64,000 bases of DNA from Ceratodon purpureus. Lineage: Eukaryota > Streptophyta > Bryopsida > Pseudoditrichales > Ditrichaceae. Position numbers and translations under genes: made by a program. This document shows positions 1-10,787 of the stretch, one piece after another. The notes under the pieces were generated by a model. The model was given only the letters and a program-made list of their open reading frames with translations, was not told the DNA's origin and ran no database searches. The stretch spans positions 103,247,235-103,311,234 of the forward strand of contig CM026426.1 of NCBI GenBank assembly GCA_014871385.1, in the 5' to 3' direction. Position 1 is the stretch's first letter. Every line of letters begins with the position of its first letter.

Positions 1-76
1 TTTCATATATACATACATAATATCTCATTTAGTTTAATTTTGTCTGAAATTTTCCACTAAGACGTCTTATTCGCAG

Positions 77-3000
77 GTTGCTCAGTCTCCAGAGGGACAA
101 TCACAATTTGATGCAGTTCTTAAAGGGTTGCTCCAGCGCATTCTGGACAGCAACAAACGTGTACAGGAAGCTGCGTGCTCCGCATTTGCCACTCTTGAAG
201 AGGTACTGTAACTGCATTTTGGTGTTTTATCGTAGGTGTTTTCGCTTGGTTCGTCGATATTTTTGACGTCTAAATATCGTCGGAAGGATCAACGTTGGGC
301 CTAGGGGTCCATCTTCTTTGTCTTCTTCTGGTTATTATCAAGTGTTAGCATATGTTAACTCCAAAGATTCGATCCGTTTGTCGAACCCAGGAAGCTGCTG
401 AAGACCTAGCACCTAGACTGGGACCTATACTACAACATCTTATGTATGCCTTTGGAATTTACCAGGTGCGTAATAGAGAAACAACAGACGTGAATGATGG
501 ATCATGATTTGTGGATTTGTGCTCAATCATTCGGATGCACACTATATTTATTTTGATGGCCAAGAGTTTCTTGTTAGAATTCAATTTTATGACTTATGAA
601 ATTGATTAGTTGAACTTAGCAGCTTTTCTTCCACTGCTATTCAATCTATGCTATCAGTGTCAACTAACCACTTTTTACATAAAATCCAAGCTTGATGATC
701 TTTGTTGGTTTGGACAGAGGCGAAACCTTCGTATTTTATATGATGCCATCGGCACATTAGCAGACGCTGTTGGCAGTGAACTTAACAATGTATGAAATCT
801 CTTCCTCTTTTTCGTCTAATTTATGTATTCTTTCAGATGTCAAGAGTTCATGGCATGTTGCCGATGGCTTATGTATGCATTTGCTATCATCCATTTGACT
901 GCAAAATCTGTGAGGAAGTACCTGTTTGTAATATAATGGTTGTGACTCTATGTACTAAGACAGCATTTCTATCTTCATTTGATTGTTTGATCCTGCAGCC
1001 AAAATACTTGGAAATTTTAATGCCTCCATTGATTTCCAAGTGGCAGCTTCTGCCAGACTCGGACAGAGACTTGTTTCCTCTTCTTGAGTGCTTTACTTCA
1101 ATAGCGCAGGTACAGTCACAGAACCCATATTTTTTATTTTTCATATATCTTTAGTCTTTTTTTGGTCTTTAATTTTATTACGTATTTCCAATATTGGTGT
1201 TAGTCTTCCGGTTAAAAGGATTTTCATACCATTCGCTCCTTTATTTCGTCTCTTGAGAGTATTAGATGAGCTGTGGTTATATTAGGACTAACGTTGTTTG
1301 TGTATTGGCAGGCCCTTGGTGATGGTTTTTCCCAGTATGCGGAACCTGTGTTTCTTAGGTGCATAAATCTCATTCGCACACATCTAGTTGCAAAGGTATA
1401 TTGAGGTATCTTCTCACGTTAATGACGATTTGTAGTTTGTATTTTTTGTTTTAACTGTATAATTGCCAGGTTGCACTCAATATCGGTTGTTAGATATGTT
1501 GTTGAGAATCTAACATTGTGCATACACCTTCTTGCAGACGGATCCTCAGAGAGCTGGTGTAAGTTACGACAAGGAGTTCATTGTTTGCTCCTTGGATCTG
1601 CTATCTGGTCTTGCAGAGGGCCTTGGCAGCAGCATCGAGAGCTTGGTAATATTTCTCCTTCCTTTGGTCCTGAGATTCCCAATTCCAGAGCTAGTCCAGA
1701 CGTTTTGAATCAAAATCTTGATATCCATGATACTTACGATGGATCTTGTGGTTTAGGTTTCAAGGAGTGATATTCGAGACCTTTTACTTCAGTGTTGTGC
1801 CGATGAAGCCCCGGATGTGCGTCAAAGTGCTCTGGCTCTCTTAGGTGACCTTGTCAAGGTATCGTCGGGGTGGGGTTTATTCAGTTTGTTTTTACCATTG
1901 ATTTTGCTATGCTGCAAAATCATGGGATCCAGATTTTCCAAGGTATTTTTTTGGTTATTTGTGTATTCTACTGATACGACCTTGTGGTTTAAACAGGCAT
2001 GCGCAGTTCATTTGCAGCCCCGTCTTGCAGAGTTTCTCAGCTTAGCAGCTAAACAACTGGTGGGTGTTTGTATCTCGCATGAACTTTGTAATATGTGGAT
2101 TTGCCATCAGTTGTTGATTTTTGTATCTACAGCATACTTATGAGTTGTGTGTATGGGTGCGAGTATGGCAGGGTCAAGATGCTAAAGAAAACGTTTCAGT
2201 TGCCAATAACGCTTGTTGGGCCATTGGTGAGGTCGCCATAAAGGTAATATTCGAATACCCTAGTGTATTTTGATTCTACAGACAGGATTGCGTTTCAGTA
2301 TTGGACAAAGGTAGGTGTTGGAAATTTTAATCCTTCGACCTCTGTATGCGGTTCCACTATGTCCTAATTAGTGGTAGGAGGTCTCTAATTACAGGAATAT
2401 ATTCGATGACTTGTTTCGTGCAGTCTTGCCCGTTATGAAAAACTCAGTGTATTGTTGTCTGGGCTTTTGATTATTGCAGGTTAGGAATGAGATTGCACCC
2501 ATTGTGATGACCGTCATCTCATCACTGGTGCCTATCCTTGCGAACCGTGAGGTATGGGATCAACGTTACCTTGAAGAGATTTAGGTTTGAAATATAACGC
2601 GCTTTTAATACACCCCAATTTTCAAAGTAGTAAGCCCGATCTTGGGAACTTGGGTAAGAAATGATTTCAAAAACATAAGGAGAAATGTGCAGGGTTTAAA
2701 CAAGTCACTTCTGGAGAATAGCGCCATCACCTTGGGCAGACTTGGATGGGTTTCTCCTGAGCTAGTAGCTCCTCATATGGAGCATTTTATGGAGCCTTGG
2801 TGTCGCGCATTGTGCACGTAAACCTCCTTCTCCCATCTCCTGTTCTTCCTGCAGCTTCACTTTTTAAACTTGCTTTGTACACATGTACTCTTGATGCGAA
2901 AGTGTTCATAAGATCACCCATGGATAGGTTACTATTCCAGATTGTCTTATTTTGAGCATTTACGTGAATATTTGAATATATTATCGAGAAATCGTTTCCC

Positions 3001-4407
3001 AGTGCTTATTTTCCCCTTGAATATCTAATGCTGCAGGATACGAGATGACTTTGAGAAGGAAGATGCATTCCGGGGTCTGTGTGCTATGGTATGTTTGCTT
3101 GGTATAGTTATTTAAGTTTCTTGGTACTTGCAGATATCCAGGTTGGTTTGGAGTGTAGACTCAGAGCTGTTCTTAATAATTTTTTTATTTTTTTTATTTT
3201 TTTTATTTTTTTAATTTTTTTTTCATATGTTAATCCTGCCATAGAGCTTAGAAGTAAAGGTGGGTATTCAAGCCAATCCTGACACTGGTCTGCAACATCT
3301 TCAACGTGTTGTCTTAGGTACGGCTGAATCCAGGAGGTGCAGTGAACGCATTTGTTCCCATGTGTGAAGCCATCGGGAGTTGGCATGTAAGAAGTTTCGC
3401 ACATCTTGTTGTGTTCTGCAATTTTCCTTTTTATATCGTACACCGAGACCTTTGCTTTGTCAAGAAAATACCAAGACTCTAGAGCAATAAATAGCCAGGG
3501 GTGTTCTTCTCCTGTTTGTCATAGTGGCACTGCCACAACTGATACGGTTTACATGTTTAACCCAGTCTTTGACACTCCGTAGAGTTATTTCGTTCTGGAA
3601 TTTGTGTACTTTCTAGAGCTACTTTGGCCTAATTGGTTGTGCCTTTACTGATATGGATTTTATGGAACTGAACTGTCCCCTTTTCCCCCTCCCTTTAATT
3701 GTTTGATGCAGGAAATTCGAAGCCAAGAGCTCTCTTCAGAGATTGCGCAAGTATTACTTGGATATAAACAGGTATGAAAATATGTATGCAATATTTATCT
3801 ATAATTCATTGTCGATGGTCTGCTGTTAGGATCCCACTATTCTAGCCATTGGGGATGCCACTTCCTGCTTATGGAGTAGTCTAGATTTCGGGTTTCCAGA
3901 TTATGTCTTGGTTACATATGAATCATTTACAGCATTCTTGGAAAGTCTTGTTTAATAGGTCGAAAGAGACAACTTCTGTGTCAAAAGTCCTGTTTAACCG
4001 ATTCAACACTGTTCATAAAGTTGTCATTAGAGAAGTCGAGAGGCTAATATATTGGGCAAGTAAAGTTTAGTTTCTACGTTAGCTGGAGCTGTTATATGGC
4101 CTTCAACCTCATCGTTGAACCTTTTCTGCCTCATTTTCGAGGTTTTCTGGTCCTTTATTATGCATCAAGTTAACCCTTAGCTGTTGATAACTTTCAGTCT
4201 GCCTACTTTAATCTGGACCCTAAACCTATGTTTGCAGCCCTTTGAGCCAATTTTGCATTTTTTTTCTTTTTCTTTTCTTTTATGAGCTGAAATTGATGGA
4301 AGATTTTTGTAATGCAGATGCTGTCTCAAACTAGCTCATGGGAACAGTACTTTGGAGCTCTTGATGGGACATTGCGCGAGAAGCTGGCGAAAACATATGC
4401 GCTTTGA
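77..4407 (+). CDS. TRN1: Transportin-1 / importin beta-2 (C-terminal part, 15 exons, 5' end outside window)
   Basis: Nuclear import receptor of the karyopherin-beta family. It carries M9/PY-type cargoes, such as hnRNP and SR proteins, through the nuclear pore and releases them on RanGTP. The exons I can join in frame are 77-202, 391-465, 718-789, 999-1109, 1312-1395, 1538-1645, 1757-1858, 1997-2059, 2133-2243, 2480-2551, 2693-2817, 3037-3088, 3318-3386, 3712-3771 and 4318-4407 (TGA at 4405-4407). Every junction is GT-AG. The peptide consists of HEAT repeats with landmarks of plant transportin: [72 protein letters not shown] and the C-terminal end KLAKTYAL. Only the last 400 or so residues of a roughly 890-residue protein are present, because the window starts inside an intron. 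No stop or frameshift interrupts the joined exons, so this looks like a working host gene. Confidence 0.93.
3181..3222. repeat. T-rich microsatellite in a transportin intron
   Basis: Runs of seven to nine T separated by single A, (T7-9 A)n, lie in the intron between 3089 and 3317 of the transportin gene. It is a simple repeat with no coding content. Confidence 0.85.
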
Positions 4408-6071
4408 GACTTGTAATCTCATGTTTGTTTTTCCTGATGTTGAAATCATCCTGCCCCAATCCTGCTCGTAAGTTTTACCAGATGGCTGCCATGGATTTGG
4501 ATACACGCGGCCCATTTAATCGTGCCTGTCCCGACAAGAGCTTGTCAATAGTGAGAGTCAGATATAGATCCACCCTAATTTACCTATACCAAAATTTATG
4601 AGGCCTGCCTTTTAGTCACCCTGGTCTTTATATATTCTTGGTCTGGTTGCTTGGAGGTGGGGCTTTAGAGATTTATATTGATATTGTTTCCCTTAGAGGA
4701 TACCTGATCTCCGATTTGGCATCTACGTAATGGCTGTGTGGCCCCAGCATCACAACAGGCGGTTTGATGCATTATTACAAAGTAAAATGCAAAGCTAGAC
4801 CCCTGGTGGTGCTGTCAATTGTAGCTTGAACATGAGGGGCCACTTCGCACTTCAAGCCTTCAACCACTGAGTGGTTAGCACAGATTAGAGTTCTAGCGTT
4901 TTTGTAACCAGGAGGCGACATGCCCCCTCATTCTAATGTATGTGTAAGTGGGAGGAGAGAGAAGTGAGGAGTTAATTTTGTTACAGCGGGAATATCTCCC
5001 ATAGGTTTTTCCACACCGGCTGAGCTTCGCCTGAAGAGAAGCCTATTGACGATTATTTGTTCAGTAAGATTTGTTGATGTTCCAATCATGAGTTATTGTG
5101 TAGTGTTTTATGTGTGAACATCCTTCTATTTGTTGATTATGTTATGACGTTTTGATCTTATATTTAATAATAAAATTGAACAGATTTTTGGTTTCTAGTG
5201 CAATTGCACCTAGATACATGGCTGAGAAACTCTGAAAATTATTTGAGAGTGACCTCTAAAGAAGTATTCAGGATTTATTCCCATGTACACTTGATCTGAC
5301 ATTTGGACCTAGAAATCATTGTTTTCACAGATGTGTAAAGTGATCCATTCCATCTTGTTGCCATGGTGAGCAGTTTGAATCTGAATTGCTTCTAAGGTGA
5401 GTAAGATGGTATAAAACATGTCCCCAGAGATACAGTGTCCCTCGTTCAACTTGCAAATTCCTTGTTTGATTAGAGAAATTCAAGATGTTTAACTCTTTTA
5501 ACCCCTTTAGGATGTTGGGTTCTGGAGATATTGTGAGAGTTTCGGGCGTATTTTCAGGTATGTGTGGGGCGGGGCCATTTCAGCAACGGCTTGGTATGCT
5601 GAGACGGAGGGCAAATTTTTTGTTGGAAGCCCATCGAAGTGCTGAACAGACTAGTGAAAACGGAAATGGATTATCTGATGTGTTGAATTAGTAGGAAATT
5701 TTCAAGCAGGAGGGGGTGCGGAGGATCTCATGTATGAGCAGATGAGAGTATTGGTAGATGTCAGAGAAAGCGGGTACATGGTGCAGAAGTGGGCGACGGG
5801 GTGTACAAGTCCCCACGCGCAACCTTCACCAGCTGTGCCTGTGGGGGGCCGGGAGGCATCGACAGTGACACTCCAGCGCTTCAACCTGTACGAAGCAACC
5901 TGTATGCCATGCTGCTGGAAAATTGATCGTATGAACATGCGTACACACTGAAAACTGATCATGCACATGTATCTTTGTTTCCTCAATAGTATGATGATCT
6001 CGAAGCAGCAAATGTTTGCACGTATTGTTGGTGCCTTGGGTGGCCGAGCTACTTAGGAGATCGATTTCTCA
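4408..6071. other. 3' flank of transportin; no further gene seen
   Basis: The stretch begins with the 3' untranslated region of the transportin gene. An AT-rich stretch with AATAATAAAA-like sequence near 5165 could act in polyadenylation. A 68-codon open frame at 5485-5691 and overlapping frames at 5730-5990 show no recognisable domain, and I do not call them genes. Confidence 0.5.
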
Positions 6072-6340
6072 AGAGACATAGGAACAGTCTTAATCGATAT
6101 GTGACGCTCCTGCTCATCAATCCTGGTGTCCGTGTAGCGCAAGTGCTTCTCACTATATTTAAGGTCCAGAGTATTCACATCGTGCGTTTGCTGAAACAAC
6201 ATGTCCATGAGCAGCGTACGTCTTCCCATGGTTCAGGTGCCCTATCAACGCCACATTCCTGATCAGCGTCGGGTTCGCCATCAACCAGGCTAGCAAAAAA
6301 TCCGTCGACACATACGTATGCACCTCCTTCGCCAGCAGGG
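6072..6340 (-). pseudogene. Fragment of the U5 snRNP GTPase gene SNU114/CLO (G-domain start)
   Basis: On the minus strand two adjacent frames give TYVSTDFLLAWLMANPTL, then RNVALIGHLNHGKT (the P-loop region). After a one-base frame change near 6211-6221 the sequence continues LMDMLFQQTHDVNTLD, EKHLRYTDTRIDEQER and ISIKTVPMSL. This is the characteristic start of the GTP-binding domain of Snu114 (116K; CLOTHO/GFA1 in plants), the EF2-like GTPase of the U5 spliceosomal particle. About 85 of roughly 980 residues are present. The homology stops abruptly on both sides and a frameshift breaks the P-loop, so this is a relic and not a gene. A captured exon or retro-copied fragment is likely, because an LINE relic lies next to it. 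The ordinary EF2 gene is a less good match, since the YTDTRxDEQER motif is typical of Snu114. Confidence 0.83.
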
Positions 6341-6689
6341 GAATGCTTGGACATGAGCGATGAGCCGTGAGCCATGTGCCGTGAGCGAAATACCATGAGC
6401 CGTGAGTGGATGAAGTACTTTATATAGTATGTGCATTTCATTCATCAATTGACTGTGAACTCATCCAAAACGAATGAACAAATTGCAAATGAATAGAGCA
6501 AACTTGAAATAAAATGATAATTGGTGTTCCAGCTTGTCGAAATTAATCATTAGGATTGGAAAGCTTAGGTTAAGGAAAACGGCCCACTGCTACCTCGAGA
6601 TACACTTGCAGGCCATGGCCACAAAAATTAGGTTGTCACGCGGACATTGGATTGGGGGTGGATCGAACAGACACTTAATTCACGTTGGT

Positions 6690-7829
6690 CTCCTTACCGG
6701 AGACCGAAGTTTCTCTCTCTTCTCTCTCTCTCTTAGCAATAATCTTGTATGCGGTACATAACGAGGAGATAGGCCGGTAGTTATTGAGGAGAGTGGTGTC
6801 TCCTCCCTTAGGGAGGAGCGCTATTTTACTGGTCTTGAGTATGGCCGGTAGGTGATTCGATTGCATGGTTGTTTGGACAAAGACTAACAAGTTGTCTTGG
6901 ATGTCCAGCAGTTACTTGAAAAATTCCGTCGGCAGTATGTCTGAACCAAGAGCTTTGTTCTTCGAGAGGCTAGGCACAACATCTTGGAGCTCAAGAAGAA
7001 TAATAGGTTTGTCGAGGCACTCATTTTGGTCTGGAGTAACAAACCGGGGCACACTTGTGAAGCAGTCATTTCTGGCAACTTCATTTTGTTCTCTTATTGT
7101 GTTGGCCATATGTAGAGCCTGGTGGTATTGGTTAACATACCAATGCATATCCTCCTCCCTTGCATGTACCATGCCCCCGTCCCGTAGTTTTGTGATAGCT
7201 ACGGGCCTCCTAGGGCCGCTTTAGAAGGCGAAAAAATCTTTATTGCACCTATCACCAATCCAAGTCTAGAGTGCCGATTGCTGGTCATACTTCTTTTCCA
7301 TCTTTTCTTGTCGAATTTTGTGAAGGTTGGCTTGTGCATAATTTAGTTGTCTCCGCGCATGATTGTCTTGCTAATTGGTGTGGAGATTAAGCTCTGCTAA
7401 GAAAACATCTTCGAATTGAGTTTCGAATTCTACGGCATGCTCATATCTTCTGTGAATGATTAGCTGATCACTGCATGATTTCACTGCAGCCATGGCATCT
7501 GCGATTTGGTCCCCATAGGGGGCCTATGGGCGGAACATGAGTGCATCCCGCCAAGCTTGGAGCAGCTGCGCCCTACCTTCTTCAATTTTTAACGAGTATT
7601 TATTGAAAGCTTGGGAGTATTTGATTCGGGCGCCTGTCCTTGTAATCTTGAGGAAGACCGGAGAATGGTCCGACAGATGAGGTGTGGAGCGCCAAACTCC
7701 TGAGTGACCCCCAATAGCTTGGATTCTCAGACTAACATAGAAGCGATCTAGTCTCGATATAATAGAATTTGTACCATGTCTCCTGTCGGATCCGAGAAAG
7801 TTAGAATAAACCGGATAATCCCCAACCAC
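6690..7829 (-). mobile_element. Truncated LINE (non-LTR retrotransposon), endonuclease C-terminus plus start of reverse transcriptase
   Basis: Read on the minus strand from 7829 downward, the first open frame contains SRLDRFYVS and LSDHSPVFLKI, the end of an APE-type endonuclease with its catalytic SDH. A second frame (7172-6912) has a version of the SKNKAxGSDxLPTEFFK motif. A third (6890-6675) has KIALLPKGGDTTLLNNYRPIS, which is reverse transcriptase motif 0/1. The order endonuclease then RT matches plant L1-like LINEs. The 5' part (first ORF and most of the endonuclease) and everything after the start of the RT are missing; the RT frame runs into a GA/CT simple repeat at about 6711-6735. 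Several frameshifts and stops show the copy is dead. Confidence 0.85.
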
Positions 7830-8156
7830 ACTTAGGATTCAATTGATTTTTCATTTTTTTGGTTAATTAGGTAAAAATAGGCTAGACACTATCCGGATTA
7901 GGAGTTAATCAGAACCGGATACTCAAAGATCATTAAAACAATTAACTCGGGCGGTAGTCTCAGATCCAGATCCGAGAACTCGGATGAGGAATTCGGATAG
8001 AGAACTTGGACCGAGAGTTCGTTCCGGGAATTGACCGCTTTAGTAACCACGTGCAGGATCCGATCCGATGCGGGAGTCATCATGACCGGATGACGTTTGG
8101 CGCGATGCGGTGGCGGCTGCAATTACACGCCGCCTTGGCGTTAATGATTCCCTTAG

Positions 8157-8164
8157 TATATAAG
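8157..8164 (+). promoter_or_regulatory. TATA box candidate of the CGGAT retroelement
   Basis: TATATAAG stands about 200 bases upstream of the gag-like reading frame, after a GC-rich stretch. It is followed by a non-coding leader, which suits an element promoter. Confidence 0.45.
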
Positions 8165-8349
8165 CGGGGATGTTAGGGTTTGAAGTTCTTTTTGTGGACT
8201 GTGAGTAGGGAGTGAACGAGTGGTGAAGTGTTTTGTCTTTTCCGATTCACCGGCAGTTGGATTGTCGGGTTTCTTGCTATCAGGTCGTAAAGGGGGAGAA
8301 TTAAGGCTTAGCCATGGCGCCAATACAGCTTAGGGTCCTCAGTCCCGCA

Positions 8350-9656
8350 GTTCCGAAGACAGAGAGAAAGATGAACAAACTGATAGATGATCTCACTTAG
8401 ATGAGATGCCAGGGGCTGCTTTCCCGGCCTGGTTGCTGAGGGATGAGGCGATGGTGAGAGAAGTAGTAGAGGGGCTAGATAATAGATGGAATCACTTGAT
8501 CCAAGGTCACCCAACTCAGTGGACCACAGATATGTGGGGCCTGGGCGGACACTTACGATTTCATTCAGGAGGGATATGGTTGGGCGACCAGAACGGATAA
8601 GTATATTCAAGATAGGTTCCACGAACAAATCCACAGGAATAATGGATTTGTCATAGGTGTGCAAGGATAGAAGAGAGCGAGACAGGTCTTAGCCTTTCTC
8701 ATTCCGATTATGTATCCGTCGAAACCGGAACAAGTCACCATCACGATTGGGAACACAATCTTTGGAGCTTTCACTGGCGAGCGGCTTGTGAAGTGGGCCC
8801 AGATCGTATCAAATGTCGTGCAGAAGTTACTGTCCAGAGTCGGAAAGAAGCCGACTCCAATTACCCTGTTCCTGTTTCACCTCTACCATGCAAAGGACTT
8901 CTCATGGATAAGGATAAGTGTAACTACAATATCGCAAAGGATCTCCTCAATTTCAAGGAGGCACATGTAGGAGAGGGGGAGCAACACGAGGAGGATACCA
9001 ATACAGCGTCCACGAAAGATCAGGAACCGGATGTGGAGGCGCTCCCGTTAACTACTCCAGCAAAGTCTCACTCCAAGTCGCGATCGAAACGAGCTACATT
9101 CCACCACGCACAACCCTCAACGGCCCGGGACAACACAGCGAGGGAGGTAGTCAGTTCCGAGCGAGGTTTTCCGGATGACCCATTCCGTGCACTTCGGAAG
9201 GGAACGCGGGACGTTCAGGCTACTTACAAACGGATTGAGTCAATGTTCTGGAGGGTGTGTACGTCGTTGGGGGGCTGTAAGTCGGAGGAAGTCTTACGGG
9301 AGATCGAGTTTTTGAAGGATGCACCTTAGCTGCGGGCCGAGAGAAGCAGCAACTGGAGCAACAACTAGAGCTCCAGATCAATTGGACCGGGAGACGTAGT
9401 CAACAAGGCCCGGATGTTCGATAAGAGCGTAATGACCGCGGCCAATGAACCCGATAAGGAGAAGATCATTACAATTTTGGCCAGGTACGAGTTCTCGATG
9501 AACAAGACCCTGAAGTTGATGAAGAAGTTGCTCTGCCCGGAAACCCGAAGTCAGGGGGTCGATCCGAGATTACCCGGATCTCCCTCTCAGACAATGGTAG
9601 GAGAATCTCGCGGGGCAGTGTTCAAGGCCCCGCAGGAGCAGACTCAGTCGCTTTAG
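8350..9656 (+). pseudogene. Gag-like protein of the CGGAT retroelement, N-terminal and middle part
   Basis: The frames chain as WNHL..HPTQWTTD, DTYDFIQEGYGWATRTDKY, a TAG stop, LAFLIPIMYPSKPEQVTITI, IFGAFTGERLVKWAQ and FLFHLYHAKDF. After a frame change come a basic, serine-rich tail region and KGTRDVQATYKRIESMFWRV. The same order (DTYGFHKDG, PIFHPEKPKRITIKWASIFV, FLIHLYRHKALL) occurs in the minus-strand protein of the retroelement at 52026-53072, so this is a protein family and not chance. I infer a capsid/gag role from its place after a promoter-like leader and the lack of other genes; no zinc knuckle was seen. Frameshifts and stops break it. Element A interrupts it further downstream. Confidence 0.5.
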
Positions 9657-9830
9657 ACTTGGAATGATCAAGGGACGGTTCCGGCCGGAGTTCAATCTCC
9701 GAGTATTTTTGGTCCGCCTTGGACAATTGCGGACCTGATACGGATTGTGAAGGCTAGACCGGCATCTCCCGGAGCTAGTGTCGCTGAGCAGAGTTGCCCA
9801 ATCTCCCTTGCCTAGACGGAAATCACAGAA

Positions 9831-9864
9831 ACATTAGGGGAAAAATGAGGTCTCCAACGGGCCT
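9831..9864 (+). repeat. Left terminal inverted repeat of element A
   Basis: Begins ACATTAGGGG and ends TCTCCAACGGGCCT. It pairs with the reverse complement of 21147-21180 (27 of 34 matches). Confidence 0.75.
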
Positions 9865-10787
9865 TGTAAGACAGCCCGGGTTAGGTGGGCTGCCTGCCCA
9901 AAACCCCCTCTGTCGCTGTCAGCAGGGGTCTGAAACGCTGCCCGAAGCGGCCTTTTGGAGACGGACGGGAGTTGCGTGGCACAGTTGGTCCTCGTTGGCG
10001 AGAGGGCGTGGACGGTGGTTGTTGAGCGCCAAGGAATGGGATTTATTGCTCGGCGATTAATGAAGTGCCTCGATCCGTTGCCTCGATCCACGGATTGTTC
10101 AAGTTGTTGCCACAACGGTCTGGGCGCGATGGCGCCACCGGCTCTACGCCGTTCAACACCAAGAAAACGAAGCGCCCTGTTCTGCTTCAAGCAAGTTGTT
10201 GTTGGCACTGTGGGACGCACAATCGTATGTGATTTGCGAGAAAGATTCCGAGTGGCGATGGCGCCCCAGACCGGAGGAGCAAAATTGAGATTGCAATTCA
10301 TTTCTTCGCAGCGTCCGCTGGCAGCGACGGCGGCGAGGGGTTGTTCTCAGTCGGCGACCAAGGTTTCAACGAAGAGATGAAAACTGATGTACTTGAAGGG
10401 AAGGTAAGTTAACCTAATTCGATAAACCTTGGTGGGGTGTTCAGGGGCTACTGGGTTTTTGAGCAATTTGAATTTCAATTTCATTAGCCCTTGCTGCCAC
10501 AACGGCATAAGGCAATGTAGGTTTCGTGGTCGATAGCGCTTGTAGATGCCACGCAGGTCTATCGAATTAGGTTCGGAGTATTCGAGGTTGTGAATTTAGT
10601 TTTTCATTGGGTGTAGGAGGTGTCCCAAGATCATAACAAGTTCTCTCGAATAACAGCAAATCACCAAGTGTGACCAGGGGTGATTCAATCAAGATTACCG
10701 ACTATCGGGTCCACGATGGCAGCAAGGGCTGAACGAAGCAATCAGTACATTCCCTAAGTTGTACTGGACACACGCTATGCCCCGGTC
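9865..10787. other. Left non-coding region of element A
   Basis: Subterminal sequence with several variants of the word TGCTGNCAGC, for example near 9915 and 10315. A 141-codon open frame at 9955-10380 overlaps a similarly long frame on the other strand and has no recognisable domain, so I do not call it. It probably holds the promoter and leader of the transposase gene. Confidence 0.4.

Noticed and set aside
5702..6011. Mirrored frames of 60-94 codons
   Set aside because: Open on both strands, with no motif and no neighbours that support them.
9955..10380. 141-codon frame at the left end of element A
   Set aside because: It is overlapped by a 155-codon frame on the other strand, has no domain and lies in subterminal sequence.
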